64,000 nucleotides of DNA from Gordonibacter faecis (GTDB taxonomy: Bacteria > Actinomycetota > Coriobacteriia > Coriobacteriales > Eggerthellaceae), in NCBI RefSeq assembly GCF_030077735.1, contig NZ_JASJEU010000008.1:104463-168462 (forward strand), written 5' to 3'. The notes under the pieces were generated by a model. That model worked only from the letters and a program-made list of their open reading frames with translations, was not told the DNA's origin and made no database searches. Positions 17,001 through 24,937 of this stretch are shown in pieces (position 1 is the stretch's first letter; each line of letters starts with the position of its first letter). The translations under genes were made by a program, and so were the position numbers.

Positions 17001-17844
17001 CCATCGCGACGCCATTCCGCTTACGTACAACGGCACCATCGCGCGTCCGCGCGTGGTCATCCCCGTGTTCCCGGGCAACAACTGCGAGTACGACAGCGCC
17101 CGCGCGTTCGAACAGGCCGGTGCTGTGGTGGAAACGCTCATCGTGAACAACCTCTCGCCCGAGAAGGTGGCCGAAAGCACCGAGGCGCTGGTCAAAGCCA
17201 TCAATAACAGTCAGATCATCATGATCCCCGGCGGCTTCTCCGGCGGCGACGAGCCCGACGGCTCCGCGAAGTTCATCACAGCGTTCTTCCGCGCTCCTGC
17301 TGTCACCGAGGCGGTGCGCGACCTCTTGCAGAATCGCGACGGCCTCATGCTGGGCATCTGCAACGGCTTCCAAGCGCTCGTGAAGTTGGGTCTCGTGCCG
17401 TTCGGCGACATTCGCCCGATGGATGAGGATTGCCCGACGCTCACGTTCAACGAAATCGGCCGTCACCAGAGCCGCCTCGTGCGCACGCGTGTGGCGTCGA
17501 ATCTGTCCCCGTGGCTCGCCCGCTGCGAGGTGGGCGACATCCATACGGTGCCAGTGAGCCACGGCGAGGGTCGCTTCGTTGCTAGCCCCGAGGTGCTGGC
17601 CCAGCTGCAAGCGAACGGCCAAATTGCCACGCAGTACGTGGATGCCAACGGTATGCCGTCGATGGACCTTGACGTGAACCCGAACAGCTCCGTGCTTGCC
17701 ATTGAGTCCGTGACCAGCCCCGACGGCCGCATCCTCGGCAAAATGGGCCACAGCGAGCGCCGCGGCAACGGCCTCTACCAAAACGTCCCCGGCAACCAAT
17801 GGCAACCCCTCTTCGAAAGCGGCATCAGCTACTTCACCGACTAG
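14026..17844 (+). CDS. purL: Phosphoribosylformylglycinamidine synthase, single large chain
   Basis: This 1272-residue FGAM synthase converts FGAR, glutamine and ATP to FGAM. It combines the PurS-like N-terminal part, the two AIRS-type ATP-binding halves and a C-terminal class I glutaminase, which are separate PurS/PurL/PurQ in many bacteria. DTYWSDHCRHTTFG (near 215) and FKNETHNHPTEIEPFGGAAT (near 315) are the synthase signatures. The glutaminase carries MIPGGFSGGDEPDG and the nucleophile region LMLGICNGFQALVKLGLVP, with a late HGEGRF holding the catalytic His. GGAGAGAGAGG precedes the ATG. The linker near residues 955-985 contains CHPERSEAESKDP, the translation of a dispersed repeat (see 16911-16951), which appears to be an insertion tolerated between the domains. 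Confidence 0.97.
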   Translation: MVSRVYVEKKPGFDGEARALAHELRDILGIEHLEGLRLVNRYDVEGISDELFSQCVPTVFSEPQSDVATLDMPDARGAAVFAVEYLPGQFDQRADSASECIQLISQGERPEVRSAKVYLLEGALTDEDVAAIKRYVINPIEAREASLEPRDTLHMEQPVPGAVEIISGFLDLDEAGLAAFLDERGLAMDLADLTFCQQYFAEEGRCPTITEIKMIDTYWSDHCRHTTFGTVLDDVVIEDEAVQRAFERYLEMRHDLGRDEKPVCLMDMGTIGARWLKAQGTLTGLDESEEINACTVKVKVDVNGEEQDWLYLFKNETHNHPTEIEPFGGAATCVGGAIRDPLSGRSYVYQAMRVTGAADPLVPVSETLPGKLPQRKLVTTAAAGYSSYGNQIGLATGQVNELYHPGYAAKRMEIGAVVGATPADHVRRETPAPGDVIVLLGGRTGRDGIGGATGSSKAHKMGSLESCGAEVQKGNAPVERKIQRLFRRGDACRLIKRCNDFGAGGVSVAVGELADGLHIVLDRVPKKYDGLDGTELAISESQERMAVALAAEDVDTFIGYAHEENLEATPIATVTEEPRVRMEWNGDTIVDVSRAFLNSNGAPKHQVVRVVPGGTYERTWEGDTLAERMGALVSDLNVCSNKGLSERFDSTIGAATALMPFGGSRQLTPALAMVAKLPVFGETTTVSGMAWGFNPYLTEADPFVGSYVAVVESVAKLVAAGFAREDMYLTFQEYFEKLRDEPERWGKPAAAVLGALMAQVDLGVGAIGGKDSMSGSFEQLDVPPTLVSFATAVGSVERVTSPEFKQAGSRVVRIAPASYNGVLPDAAGLLEASALVERLISDELALAVSTPGYGGTAEALFKMCVGNGIGVRLTDGMEADDLFAPAYGSFLIEMPACAELPESSDAVRIDELGETTEAYEFVACDETLNLAELQETWEAKLEPVFPYRSKDTRSEASASNTPCHPERSEAESKDPVRRQPSSSPVEPVELISHRDAIPLTYNGTIARPRVVIPVFPGNNCEYDSARAFEQAGAVVETLIVNNLSPEKVAESTEALVKAINNSQIIMIPGGFSGGDEPDGSAKFITAFFRAPAVTEAVRDLLQNRDGLMLGICNGFQALVKLGLVPFGDIRPMDEDCPTLTFNEIGRHQSRLVRTRVASNLSPWLARCEVGDIHTVPVSHGEGRFVASPEVLAQLQANGQIATQYVDANGMPSMDLDVNPNSSVLAIESVTSPDGRILGKMGHSERRGNGLYQNVPGNQWQPLFESGISYFTD
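16911..16951 (+). repeat. Dispersed HPERSEAESKDP-type repeat inside purL
   Basis: The bases from TGTCATCCTGAGCGGAGCG onward encode CHPERSEAESKDP in frame. This string is well known as a translation of a repetitive intergenic element found across many bacterial phyla. Here it sits in the unconserved linker between the synthase and glutaminase parts of PurL, and the reading frame stays open. Confidence 0.6.
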
Positions 17845-17941
17845 GCTGCCAGCATTTCAAACCTTTCAAGGGCGGCGCATCCTATGGGTGTGCCGCCCTT
17901 GGTATACTGGGGGTATGCGGCCCGCGAGAGAGGTGGTTGGG

Positions 17942-18187
17942 ATGAAGATCCTGGGTATGGGTGTACCTGAATTGGTATTTATCTTCTTTAGCTTTCTGCT
18001 TCCTGTTGGAGTGATACTGTTCATTGTGTGGCTTGTTTTGAAGCGCCGTAGCACCGTCGATGAAAAGCAGCGGGCGAGCGCAGCGGCATATCAGCGACTG
18101 GCGCAGCTTGATGATTTGCGCAAGCGCGGTGCCCTCACCGAAGAAGAGTTCGCCCAGAAGAAGCAGCAGATCATGAATGAGTTGTAG
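17942..18187 (+). CDS. Small SHOCT-domain membrane protein
   Basis: This 81-residue protein starts at ATG 17942, with GAGAGGTGG upstream. An in-frame ATG at 17888 would add an implausible Cys/Trp-rich lead. Residues 8-34 form one membrane helix (VPELVFIFFSFLLPVGVILF). The C-terminus LAQLDDLRKRGALTEEEFAQ is a SHOCT motif, a short helical oligomerisation module common at the ends of actinobacterial membrane proteins. The function is unknown. The next small gene begins 8 bases later, so the two are probably translated from one message. Confidence 0.85.
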   Translation: MKILGMGVPELVFIFFSFLLPVGVILFIVWLVLKRRSTVDEKQRASAAAYQRLAQLDDLRKRGALTEEEFAQKKQQIMNEL

Positions 18188-18195
18188 GAGGCGCT

Positions 18196-18417
18196 ATGGG
18201 CTTTCTGGAATCGTTCAATCGCGGACTTTCGGGCGACGATCAGTACGAAATTGCCGGCCGCATTGTGGCGTGCTCCCACTGTGGTGGCGAGGAATTTGAC
18301 GAACGCTCGGCGCAACTCAACACGGCGGGCTTATCGTTCCTTGACCTCGATTGGGCCAACCGCAGCGCCACGGTCCTTGTCTGCAAACACTGCGGCCACC
18401 TGGAGTGGTTTCTCTAA
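18196..18417 (+). CDS. Small zinc-ribbon protein, unknown function
   Basis: This 73-residue protein carries two CxxC pairs, CSHCGGEEFDER (near residue 26) and CKHCGHLEWFL at the very C-terminus. They should bind one zinc in a ribbon. The pattern C-x2-C ... C-x2-C-GHLEWF resembles small DNA-binding or zinc-ribbon proteins annotated as hypothetical in many Gram-positive genomes. TAGGAGGCGCT precedes the ATG and makes a strong ribosome site. It follows the SHOCT gene closely. A solo copy of the GTGACGCGC-type repeat end starts 8 bases after the stop at 18425. Confidence 0.8.
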   Translation: MGFLESFNRGLSGDDQYEIAGRIVACSHCGGEEFDERSAQLNTAGLSFLDLDWANRSATVLVCKHCGHLEWFL

Positions 18418-18698
18418 AACAAGTGTGACGCGCCTCGCGCTAACGAAGAACCTTCCACTTCTGCAGTTCTCGCTGAAGGGGAATGATGAAGCGCGCCGTG
18501 GTTCATCTTGTCTCTGGGCATGAAAAAGGGGCTTGACATTTAATTATCTTGCCCCTGATCTGGGGTTATATTATTACAAAACCACCTAAAAGTCCAGTCG
18601 TGTGTTCTTTTGGAATACGCGGTATATATACGTGCATGCTTTTCACGGGTTCGCTTTCGGCGTGAAAGTGGGCAAAACGGGCGCGAAGGGGACGGGTG
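18418..18698. other. Intergenic region with a solo repeat end and short hairpins
   Basis: It contains a degenerate outer repeat end (GTGACGCGCCTCGCGCT at about 18425), a TTGACA at 18533-18538 without a convincing -10 at normal spacing, and AGGGGC (18527-18532) that can pair with GCCCCT (18551-18556). No coding frame is supported. A promoter for the DUF6323 gene probably lies here. Confidence 0.4.
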
Positions 18699-19355
18699 AT
18701 GTGGTTGGGTGGAATCAGCTTGGCAAGGGCACTGCTGGGCACGTCGGTGCGCGACGAGTTGGCGGCGTGCAACGCGGCAACGGTGGCGCATGGTCTCAGC
18801 TTGACCGAAGAGCAAGCCGCGGGCCTCACCGCGCGACGGCGCGAGGCGCTGGCGGCAACGGGGCGTGTTGAATTCGGCCGCGGTGTGTTGCGCGACATCG
18901 CGCAGGGGTTCTGCGATTCTCCCCACGTGCGGCAAGAAAACTACGAGGAAACGCTTGCGGCTGTGCAAGACACGTTCTACCGGCGCAAAGAGGAAGCCGA
19001 AGCCTGCGGCGGCATGGCAGACGACGAGCTGATAGAGGCCTTGCGAGCGGCGTTCGACGGTCAGGCAAACGGGTCGCTCGATGCGCTGGACGACATTTCG
19101 TTGCCAGCGCTACAGCAGTGGGCGAAGCAGAAGCAGGCAGGCGACTACGATGAAACTACGCAGCGCGAGGCGGAAGAGGAGCAAGACTTTGACGAATACG
19201 AACCCCTGCGCGACGAACTCGACCGCGTCTACGAAACGGGGCGCGACCAGCGTCCCAGCAACGAATTCGCGGCCAGCTACTACGATGGCTACAACGAACT
19301 CTATCGCGTTGGGTTCGACGCGAACAGTCGCATCGGGGGCTCGTCGCTCTCCTGA
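18699..19355 (+). CDS. DUF6323-type protein
   Basis: This 218-residue protein starts at ATG 18699 (a GTG precedes it directly), with GAAGGGGACGG upstream. The segment HGLSLTEEQAAGLTARRREA, then GRVEFGRGVLRDIAQGFCDS, Y-ETL, FYRRKEEA and DDELIEALRAAFD matches my memory of DUF6323. That small cytoplasmic family is of unknown function and is encoded beside DUF6179 in anaerobic Firmicutes and Coriobacteriia. The last 70 residues are acidic with no recognised domain, and FAASYYDGYNELYRVGFDAN ends the protein. The frame of the next gene is already open over this end, so the two are very likely coupled. No catalytic motif is visible. Confidence 0.7.
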   Translation: MWLGGISLARALLGTSVRDELAACNAATVAHGLSLTEEQAAGLTARRREALAATGRVEFGRGVLRDIAQGFCDSPHVRQENYEETLAAVQDTFYRRKEEAEACGGMADDELIEALRAAFDGQANGSLDALDDISLPALQQWAKQKQAGDYDETTQREAEEEQDFDEYEPLRDELDRVYETGRDQRPSNEFAASYYDGYNELYRVGFDANSRIGGSSLS

Positions 19356-20235
19356 CGAAGCGCTGGCAGCATTCCAGGAACAGCTATGGGCCCTGATGGC
19401 GAAGCAGGTAAGCCTGTTCACGTTGGGGGAAAGCACCTCGCTTCCCGAATACGACGCGCACCGCCTGCTGGCGTCTACCTGTTTTGTGCTGGGCATTGAT
19501 CCGGACGACCCCGACGAAGAGGCTGTATGTGCGGTGGTAGAACAGGGTGCAGAAGCGGTGTTCGCGCGCAATCTGGCGTACCTTGAGGCCGAGACGCGAC
19601 GCGCGGGCGAACTCTGGAAAGAGACGTGCTTGGCCGTGCCGCTTTTGGAAAGCATCGCGCTGAAGGACACGCTTGAGAGCCTGCGCGCTTTTCCCGCGCG
19701 CTACCAGCCGCGGTTTTTCGCACATGAGATTCCCGCAGACATCGACTATCCCTTGTCCTGCCCCGTGCCGGAAAGCACGAAGGGCGTGAACTATGTGACC
19801 GCCTATCTGGAACAACTGAAGGCCGAATGCCTCTTCATGCAGGTGTTTGACCGCGCTCGGTGCCACGCGGTGCTTCGGGCGGTGCATCCGCAGTATGGCG
19901 AACTCATCCTCAATCTCTTTGAGCCGGTGGTGGCCACCGCGGTGGGTTGTGCGCTGGCCGGGTGCTCGGTGCGAAACCTCACGCTGAGCGATGACGACCG
20001 GGCGCGCATAAAATCCCTGCTCAGAGAAGCTTCGCCGCGACACATGAAGAACTTTCTAGATGAAGCGGCCCTTACGGCTTGTGACCAACTTGGATTCCAT
20101 GCAGCCCCCGCGAATAGTCCTGACGTCACCAACAACCGCATCCGAAACGCCGTCCGTCAGGTAGCCATCAACCTTATCCCTCGCCTCCGCGCAGCCCTCC
20201 ACCACGACACGCTCAACGGAGTTTTCCCCAGCTGA
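19285..20235 (+). CDS. DUF6179-type protein
   Basis: The frame is open well upstream. ATG 19285 keeps the region SPDEALAAFQEQLWALMAKQ, but ATG 19396 (279 residues) is a possible shorter start, and neither has a strong ribosome site. Family-like blocks are LFTLGESTSLPEYDAHRLLA, RFFAHEIPADIDYPLSCPVP, KGVNYVTAYLEQLKAECLF and LNLFEPVVATAVGCALAG. This combination matches DUF6179, whose genes sit beside DUF6323. It is cytoplasmic and helical, with no enzyme motif that I recognise. It overlaps the DUF6323 gene by 71 bases if the longer start is right. The pair is an uncharacterised two-gene unit. Confidence 0.65.
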   Translation: MATTNSIALGSTRTVASGARRSPDEALAAFQEQLWALMAKQVSLFTLGESTSLPEYDAHRLLASTCFVLGIDPDDPDEEAVCAVVEQGAEAVFARNLAYLEAETRRAGELWKETCLAVPLLESIALKDTLESLRAFPARYQPRFFAHEIPADIDYPLSCPVPESTKGVNYVTAYLEQLKAECLFMQVFDRARCHAVLRAVHPQYGELILNLFEPVVATAVGCALAGCSVRNLTLSDDDRARIKSLLREASPRHMKNFLDEAALTACDQLGFHAAPANSPDVTNNRIRNAVRQVAINLIPRLRAALHHDTLNGVFPS

Positions 20236-20536
20236 AACAAAGACTGTCAGCGCTACCACGGGATAAAAGCGTGACGCGCTTCGCGCTGGCTATTACACCA
20301 AAAGATGTTTCCTCTTCCAATCAGTATGGCGAGGACATATTGCGAATCCTTCGAAGAGCGCCTCTTCGAAGGATTCCTGCGTGCCCAAGTGGGCTTCCGT
20401 TTGTAGCAGGGGGAGTTGCGGGTTTGAGTGTCTAGCGCGTATAGTGAGGTTCAACGATACGCTGAATCACCGGGTGGTTGAATCGGCGGGTCGTAGCGGC
20501 GGCGCGGCCGTCGATTCCTCTTGAAAGGAGCTCGTC
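20236..20536. other. Intergenic region upstream of the SLH protease
   Basis: It holds a solo outer repeat end starting at 20271 (GTGACGCGCTTCGCGCTGG) and the perfect 15-bp hairpin at 20344-20376. Just before the gene there is a TATAGT-like -10 around 20439-20444. No open frame is supported. The protease promoter most likely lies in the last 100 bases. Confidence 0.4.
20344..20376. repeat. Perfect 15-bp inverted repeat with 3-base loop
   Basis: GAATCCTTCGAAGAG (20344-20358), loop CGC, and its exact complement at 20362-20376. There is no T-run on either side, so this is not a classical terminator. It could be a transcript-stabilising hairpin or a protein site. Confidence 0.8.
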
Positions 20537-22891
20537 ATGAAGTTGAGACCTGCCCCGTCCCTTGTTGTCCGCTGCGTAATTGCATTGTCCCTGGTGGCGG
20601 GTCTTGCGCCTTCGCTTGCGCTGGCCGACGAAACGCCGTCGGGTGGCAATCAGCTGGTGAATAACATCGCGCAAAACACACGCGCATCCCTTGAGCGTGT
20701 GCGCGCAACGGGAAGCGCCGCCGCTTACGCCGACCCGGCTACGTACGCGTTCGTCGACGATGGCGACGTGGCCCCGCTCACCTCCTACCCAATGAACGAA
20801 AAGTTCGACTTGCGCGACCGCAACGTGGTCACGCCTGTAAAGCTCCAAAACCCGTGGGGCACGTGTTGGGGGTTCGGCGCTATTGCTGCGTCGGAGACCA
20901 GCATTCTCTCTGAGTTGGGCTGGGGTGCCGATGACCTCGATTTGTCCGAACTCCACCTGGCCTGGTTCTCGCACACGCCGCTACCGTTGGATGACGAAAG
21001 TGGCCAGGGCGGCGAGGGCTACTATACCGCCAGCAACGGTGCAAACGACCGGTTGGATACGGGTGGGTTCGGCTTCACGGCCACCTCGGTATTTTCTTCT
21101 GGCATTGGTCCTGTTCTGGAAAGCGACGTGCCGTACCGCAACAAAGAAGGCATAACGGAGAATAACTCAAGCGGCACGCCGGTCTATTACTCGCGGGAGG
21201 GTAACTGGTCGGTCGACGAAAGCCTGCGCTTCGTGCAGGCGGTGGAACTGCAAGAGAGTTCCGTCCTGCCCAGTCCGGCGGCCAAGAATGTCAACGGTGA
21301 GTATGAGTACAACGCTTCCGCGACGGCGGCCTTGAAGGGCGAGCTGTTGGACGGCCGGGCAATCAGTGTTGCGTTCTGCGCAGACACGTCGCGCCCCGGC
21401 CAGGAAACACCTGCTCAGTACATCAATTTGGACACGTACGCGCACTACACCTACGACGATGCGTACGCCAACCATGTGGTCACCATTGTGGGTTGGGATG
21501 ACACATATTCTAAGAGCAACTTCCTGGAGGGCCACCAGCCGCCGGCCGACGGCGCGTGGATAGCGAAAAACAGCTGGGGCTCCAGCGACGAAGAATTCCC
21601 GAACAAGAATAAGTGGGGCATCAATGACAGCGGCTACTTCTACCTGTCCTATTACGACCGCAGTCTGGCGGATTTAGAGACGTTTGATTACGACACCACG
21701 GAACTTGCGACGGGCGATGCGGCCGAAAGCTACTACCTTAACCAGTACGATTACCTGCCTTCCGATGGTGTGACCGCGCATCACGAAGCAACGCCGGTGA
21801 GCATGGCAAACGTGTTCGAATCCAACGAGGATCAGATTGTGCGCGCGCTGTCCTGTGAAACGGCCACGCCGGGTACGGAAGTGACCTACGAGGTGTACCT
21901 GCTAAAAGACGGGTTCGCAAATCCGCGAGACGGTGAACTGCTGACGACGGTGAACATGAGGTATGCCTACGGAGGGTTCCACCGCATTGACTTGAAGGAC
22001 AAATGCTACATTCCTGCCGACCAGAAGTTCTCGGTGGTGGTGACCGAGAAGGTGGGTGACCAGTACGCGTTTTTGGTTGACTCCGCCATCAACAAAAATG
22101 GCTATGACCAGTTGACCAGTCAGGGCATTGAGCTGACCCACTACAACGTAGGCGTGGTGAATCCGGGCGAGAGTTTCGTGTACACCGATGGCGAATGGAT
22201 CGACTGGCACGACGCCATCACCGACATCAAAGCCGCGACGGGCAACGAGGCAGACTTCGACAACTTCCCGCTGAAGGCGTACTCGGACCCTATTGGTCTT
22301 CCGCCGTCGGGCTTTTCCGACGTACACGAGCGCGAATGGTACTCCGGCGTAGTTGATTACGTGGTGAGCAACGACATCATGCACGGCTACGCGGGCACGG
22401 ACTTGTTTGGGCCGAATGACACGTTGAAACGTCAAGATTTGGCGTGCCTATTGTTCAACTACCTGGCGCCGGAGGAAGCGGCTCTGTGGCAGGGCGAGGC
22501 GTGGAAGGATGCGACGTGCGAAACGCCGTTTGTGGATGCGCAGGAACCGGCCTACTATATCCCGGCGCTGAACTGGGCCTACAAGGCGGGCGTGCTTGCG
22601 GGGTATGATGATGGCTCCGGGCGCTTCGGCGTGGGGGATACCACCAGCCGCGAGCAGCTGGCCGTGGTGCTGATGCGCGCTGCGCAGCTTAACGGCGTGG
22701 GGCTGCTGGCCGCGCTTGATGACTTCCCTGACGCGGGCGAGGTGAGCCCCTGGGCCCGTGAGTCAATAGCGTGGTGCGTGGATAACGGCCTCATCACCGG
22801 CAGTGACGGCCACCTGCTTCCCGCCAAGGAAGCCACCCGCGCCGAAACCGCAAAGATGATCAGCGTGTTCGACCAGCTGCGCAAAGGTTAA
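20537..22891 (+). CDS. Secreted papain-family (C1) protease with three SLH domains
   Basis: This 784-residue protein has GAAAGGAGC 7 bases ahead of the ATG. Residues 1-31 are a signal peptide ending SLALADE. The peptidase spans about 90-360. The nucleophile Cys110 is in GTCWGFG, preceded by the Gln of VKLQNPWGT as oxyanion residue. The catalytic His313 is in ANHVVTIVGWD and Asn345 in AKNSWGS. Residues about 380-570 resemble the lectin-like domain that follows C1 peptidases in gut anaerobes. Three SLH repeats occupy about 595-784 (FSDVHEREWYSGVVDYVV, then two more units) and should bind the protein to the cell wall surface. A surface or secreted protease that degrades host or dietary protein is inferred. 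Convergent with the next gene, separated by a REPIN. Confidence 0.93.
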   Translation: MKLRPAPSLVVRCVIALSLVAGLAPSLALADETPSGGNQLVNNIAQNTRASLERVRATGSAAAYADPATYAFVDDGDVAPLTSYPMNEKFDLRDRNVVTPVKLQNPWGTCWGFGAIAASETSILSELGWGADDLDLSELHLAWFSHTPLPLDDESGQGGEGYYTASNGANDRLDTGGFGFTATSVFSSGIGPVLESDVPYRNKEGITENNSSGTPVYYSREGNWSVDESLRFVQAVELQESSVLPSPAAKNVNGEYEYNASATAALKGELLDGRAISVAFCADTSRPGQETPAQYINLDTYAHYTYDDAYANHVVTIVGWDDTYSKSNFLEGHQPPADGAWIAKNSWGSSDEEFPNKNKWGINDSGYFYLSYYDRSLADLETFDYDTTELATGDAAESYYLNQYDYLPSDGVTAHHEATPVSMANVFESNEDQIVRALSCETATPGTEVTYEVYLLKDGFANPRDGELLTTVNMRYAYGGFHRIDLKDKCYIPADQKFSVVVTEKVGDQYAFLVDSAINKNGYDQLTSQGIELTHYNVGVVNPGESFVYTDGEWIDWHDAITDIKAATGNEADFDNFPLKAYSDPIGLPPSGFSDVHEREWYSGVVDYVVSNDIMHGYAGTDLFGPNDTLKRQDLACLLFNYLAPEEAALWQGEAWKDATCETPFVDAQEPAYYIPALNWAYKAGVLAGYDDGSGRFGVGDTTSREQLAVVLMRAAQLNGVGLLAALDDFPDAGEVSPWARESIAWCVDNGLITGSDGHLLPAKEATRAETAKMISVFDQLRKG

Positions 22892-22895
22892 GTTC

Positions 22896-22986
22896 ATAGG
22901 GCAAGGGCTCTGCCCTTGTCCGGTCAGCAAACACAAACTTGTCAGGTCAATTGTAGTTGACGGCAAGGGCTCTGCCCTTGCCCTAT
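22896..22986. repeat. REPIN-like inverted pair of ATAG hairpins
   Basis: ATAG (22896-22899) plus the palindrome CAAGGGCTCTGCCCTTG on the left, and its inverted copy ending CTAT (22983-22986) on the right. This is the same family as 13142-13231, with the foot changed from GTAG to ATAG. It lies between two convergent genes and could also end transcription in both directions. Confidence 0.75.
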
Positions 22987-23006
22987 GGTCAACCTGGCAG
23001 GTGAGG

Positions 23007-24182
23007 CTAGGCCGAGGCTTTTGGCTTTGGCGTGAAGCGCTGCACCAACCCTTGCGTTGCTTCGCGCGCCGCCGTTTCCGCAAGGGAGCCCAGCGCGTTT
23101 ACCAGCACGTCGCGGGCGCCCTCGTCCAGGTTCTTTGCCGCCTCGCCCAGCAGCGCGATGGACTTCGTGCCGCCCGAGAGCACCTCGGTGGCGTCGCGTG
23201 CGCCCGAGGCCTCGAACGCCCGGAACAGGGCGTCCACCACCACGGCCGCTTCCTCGTCCGAGAACCGCGCGAGCCACTGGGTTATCACCGCGTCGGTGAA
23301 ACGCGCGCTGTCGGTGAGCCCGTGCACGTACACGAAGTCGTCGCCTTCCACGTCCCACGTGAACACGCTGTGCTGCTGCACGCCCTTGTCCGAGCTGTGC
23401 ACCACCTTTAAGTCCAGGTCAGCGGGCGAATCCATAAGCATGCCCACCACGGAATCCTGCGGCACCGTCTTGTGCACGCGGTCGCGAATGGCGGCGTATT
23501 CGGCGTCGGTTACCATGCCGGCCTTGAAGCCGGGGCCGTCGTGCGTGAACACGCGCTCGATGCGGCTTTGCACCTCCGGCTTCGCGCGCAGCGCTGCGTA
23601 CAGCGCAAGGTTGCCGCCCTTGGAGTGACCGCCCACGAACAGGCGCTTCGGCAGTCGCGGCGCCACGGCCTCCAGGTAGCGAACGGCCTGTTCCTGCGCG
23701 GGAACAGGCGCGTCGTACACCATGTTGAAGTTCTCGCGCCACCCGGTGAACGAGGTGTCCGTGCCGCGAAAGCCGATGTAGGCGAACTCCTTTTTGTACA
23801 CGAACGTCATTGCCGCGAACTGCGTCTGGCGTTCGGTGTCGAAGAGGCTCAGGTAGTCGCGCACCGCCATGGTGCGGAAGCGCGGGCTAGCGGCCAAGGC
23901 GAACAGGTTTTGTTTCACTTGCTCGGGCGCCAGGCCAGTGAACATATCGGCGAAGAGTTCGGTGCGCAACGCGTCGACGAAATGCACCGCGCGCGAGGTG
24001 GGAGACAGCAGGTTCTCCACGATAATGCCCAGGTCAAGGAACGATTTGCGCTCGCGCAGCGCCGGCACAATGCCCTCGGCCCGCACCATGCAAAACTGCG
24101 ACAGCGCCGCCGAGTCCACCGGATTAAACGGCTTCTCATCAAACGAGGCAAACTCAGTTCCCAAATACTCCAACAGGTTCAT
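23007..24182 (-). CDS. DUF2974 (Mbeg1-like) alpha/beta-hydrolase
   Basis: This 391-residue protein starts at the ATG complementary to 24180-24182, with GAAGGACG upstream. An upstream in-frame ATG lacks such a site. The lipase-type nucleophile elbow GGHSKGGNLALYAA places Ser187 as the nucleophile, and FVYKKEFAYIGFRGTDTSFT is the lid or oxyanion region of this family. A late DSVVGMLM ... HSVFTWDVEGDDFVY region can supply the acid and base. No signal peptide is seen, so it is probably cytoplasmic. The family is uncharacterised beyond its lipase-like fold. The last 100 residues are Ala-rich helices. Confidence 0.85.
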   Translation of the reverse strand: MNLLEYLGTEFASFDEKPFNPVDSAALSQFCMVRAEGIVPALRERKSFLDLGIIVENLLSPTSRAVHFVDALRTELFADMFTGLAPEQVKQNLFALAASPRFRTMAVRDYLSLFDTERQTQFAAMTFVYKKEFAYIGFRGTDTSFTGWRENFNMVYDAPVPAQEQAVRYLEAVAPRLPKRLFVGGHSKGGNLALYAALRAKPEVQSRIERVFTHDGPGFKAGMVTDAEYAAIRDRVHKTVPQDSVVGMLMDSPADLDLKVVHSSDKGVQQHSVFTWDVEGDDFVYVHGLTDSARFTDAVITQWLARFSDEEAAVVVDALFRAFEASGARDATEVLSGGTKSIALLGEAAKNLDEGARDVLVNALGSLAETAAREATQGLVQRFTPKPKASA

Positions 24183-24262
24183 AGGCGTCCTTCCCGAGGC
24201 GGGTAGTTCCATTGTACGCCAAGGAAAAAGCGCGACGCGCTCACGAGTTGGCTATTGCATGC

Positions 24263-24298
24263 AAAGGGACTGACCCCGCGGAATCAGGTCAGCCCCTT
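24263..24298 (-). terminator. Hairpin downstream of the Asp23 operon
   Basis: AAGGGACTGACC (24263-24274) and GGTCAGCCCCTT (24287-24298) form a near-perfect stem. A second large dyad follows upstream at 24301-24310 / 24346-24355. There is no long T-run, so termination is likely but not certain. Confidence 0.5.
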
Positions 24299-24409
24299 GT
24301 GGCCCACTTCGGGCCGGCCCCCGCGAGGGGGGATATGTAGCCCGTGAAGTGGGCCTATGCCGCGTGCGGACGGGGCGCGCGCGGACAACACGACGCGCGG
24401 GTGCCTCGC

Positions 24410-24937
24410 TTACTGGTTCATCGAGGAGCCGCTCTGCCCGTCGTCGGTGTTGTTGCCATTCTTCTGGTCGTACTCGTCCTGCGTCATGACGTCCACCACG
24501 TTCACGGTCATCTCGACCACGTTCAGGCCGGTCATGTCCTTGATGTCCTTGCTCACAACGTCCTTGATCTGGTCGAACACGTCGGAGGCGGACTTGCCAT
24601 ACTCCAGGATGATGTCCAGGTCAACCTTGGCGTTCTGGTCGTCCACCACGTCGGCGTCCACGCCCTTGGTCTTGTCGCTGCCGCCCAGGCCTTCTTGGAT
24701 GCGGGACAGCACGTTGCCGCGCATGTCAATGATGCCGTCAATCTTCTGCGCGGCCTTGGAGGACACCTTCTCCACAACGGCCTCGTCAATTACTAGCTTG
24801 TACTGCGGCTCGGCTTTCACGTCGTCGGCGCCGGACGCGCTCATGTTCTCCATCGAGTCGAAGTCCATCGACGCGTACGGATCGTAGCTGCTGGTGGAAT
24901 TGGAGGTAGAGGGCTGGGTCATAGTTGCTTGGCTCAT
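24410..24937 (-). CDS. Asp23/Gls24-family envelope stress protein
   Basis: This 175-residue protein has GAAAGGAAC ahead of the ATG. Residues 1-40 are Ser/Thr/Asp-rich and disordered. Residues about 45-155 form the Asp23 domain (KLVIDEAVVEKVSSKAAQKI, VDADVVDDQNAKVDLDIILE, VNVVDVMTQDEYD). Asp23 of Staphylococcus is held at the cytoplasmic side of the membrane by AmaP, and its loss triggers cell-wall stress. Here the AmaP and DUF2273 genes lie directly upstream on the same strand, in the order known from staphylococci and other Gram-positives, so this is the same envelope-associated complex. Confidence 0.92.
   Translation of the reverse strand: MSQATMTQPSTSNSTSSYDPYASMDFDSMENMSASGADDVKAEPQYKLVIDEAVVEKVSSKAAQKIDGIIDMRGNVLSRIQEGLGGSDKTKGVDADVVDDQNAKVDLDIILEYGKSASDVFDQIKDVVSKDIKDMTGLNVVEMTVNVVDVMTQDEYDQKNGNNTDDGQSGSSMNQ

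Noticed and set aside
16024..17805. Long minus-strand open frame of 593 codons opposite purL
   Set aside because: It is fully inside a well-supported purL on the other strand, is rich in His/Arg/Ala as expected for an antisense shadow of G+C-rich DNA, and has no domain or ribosome site.
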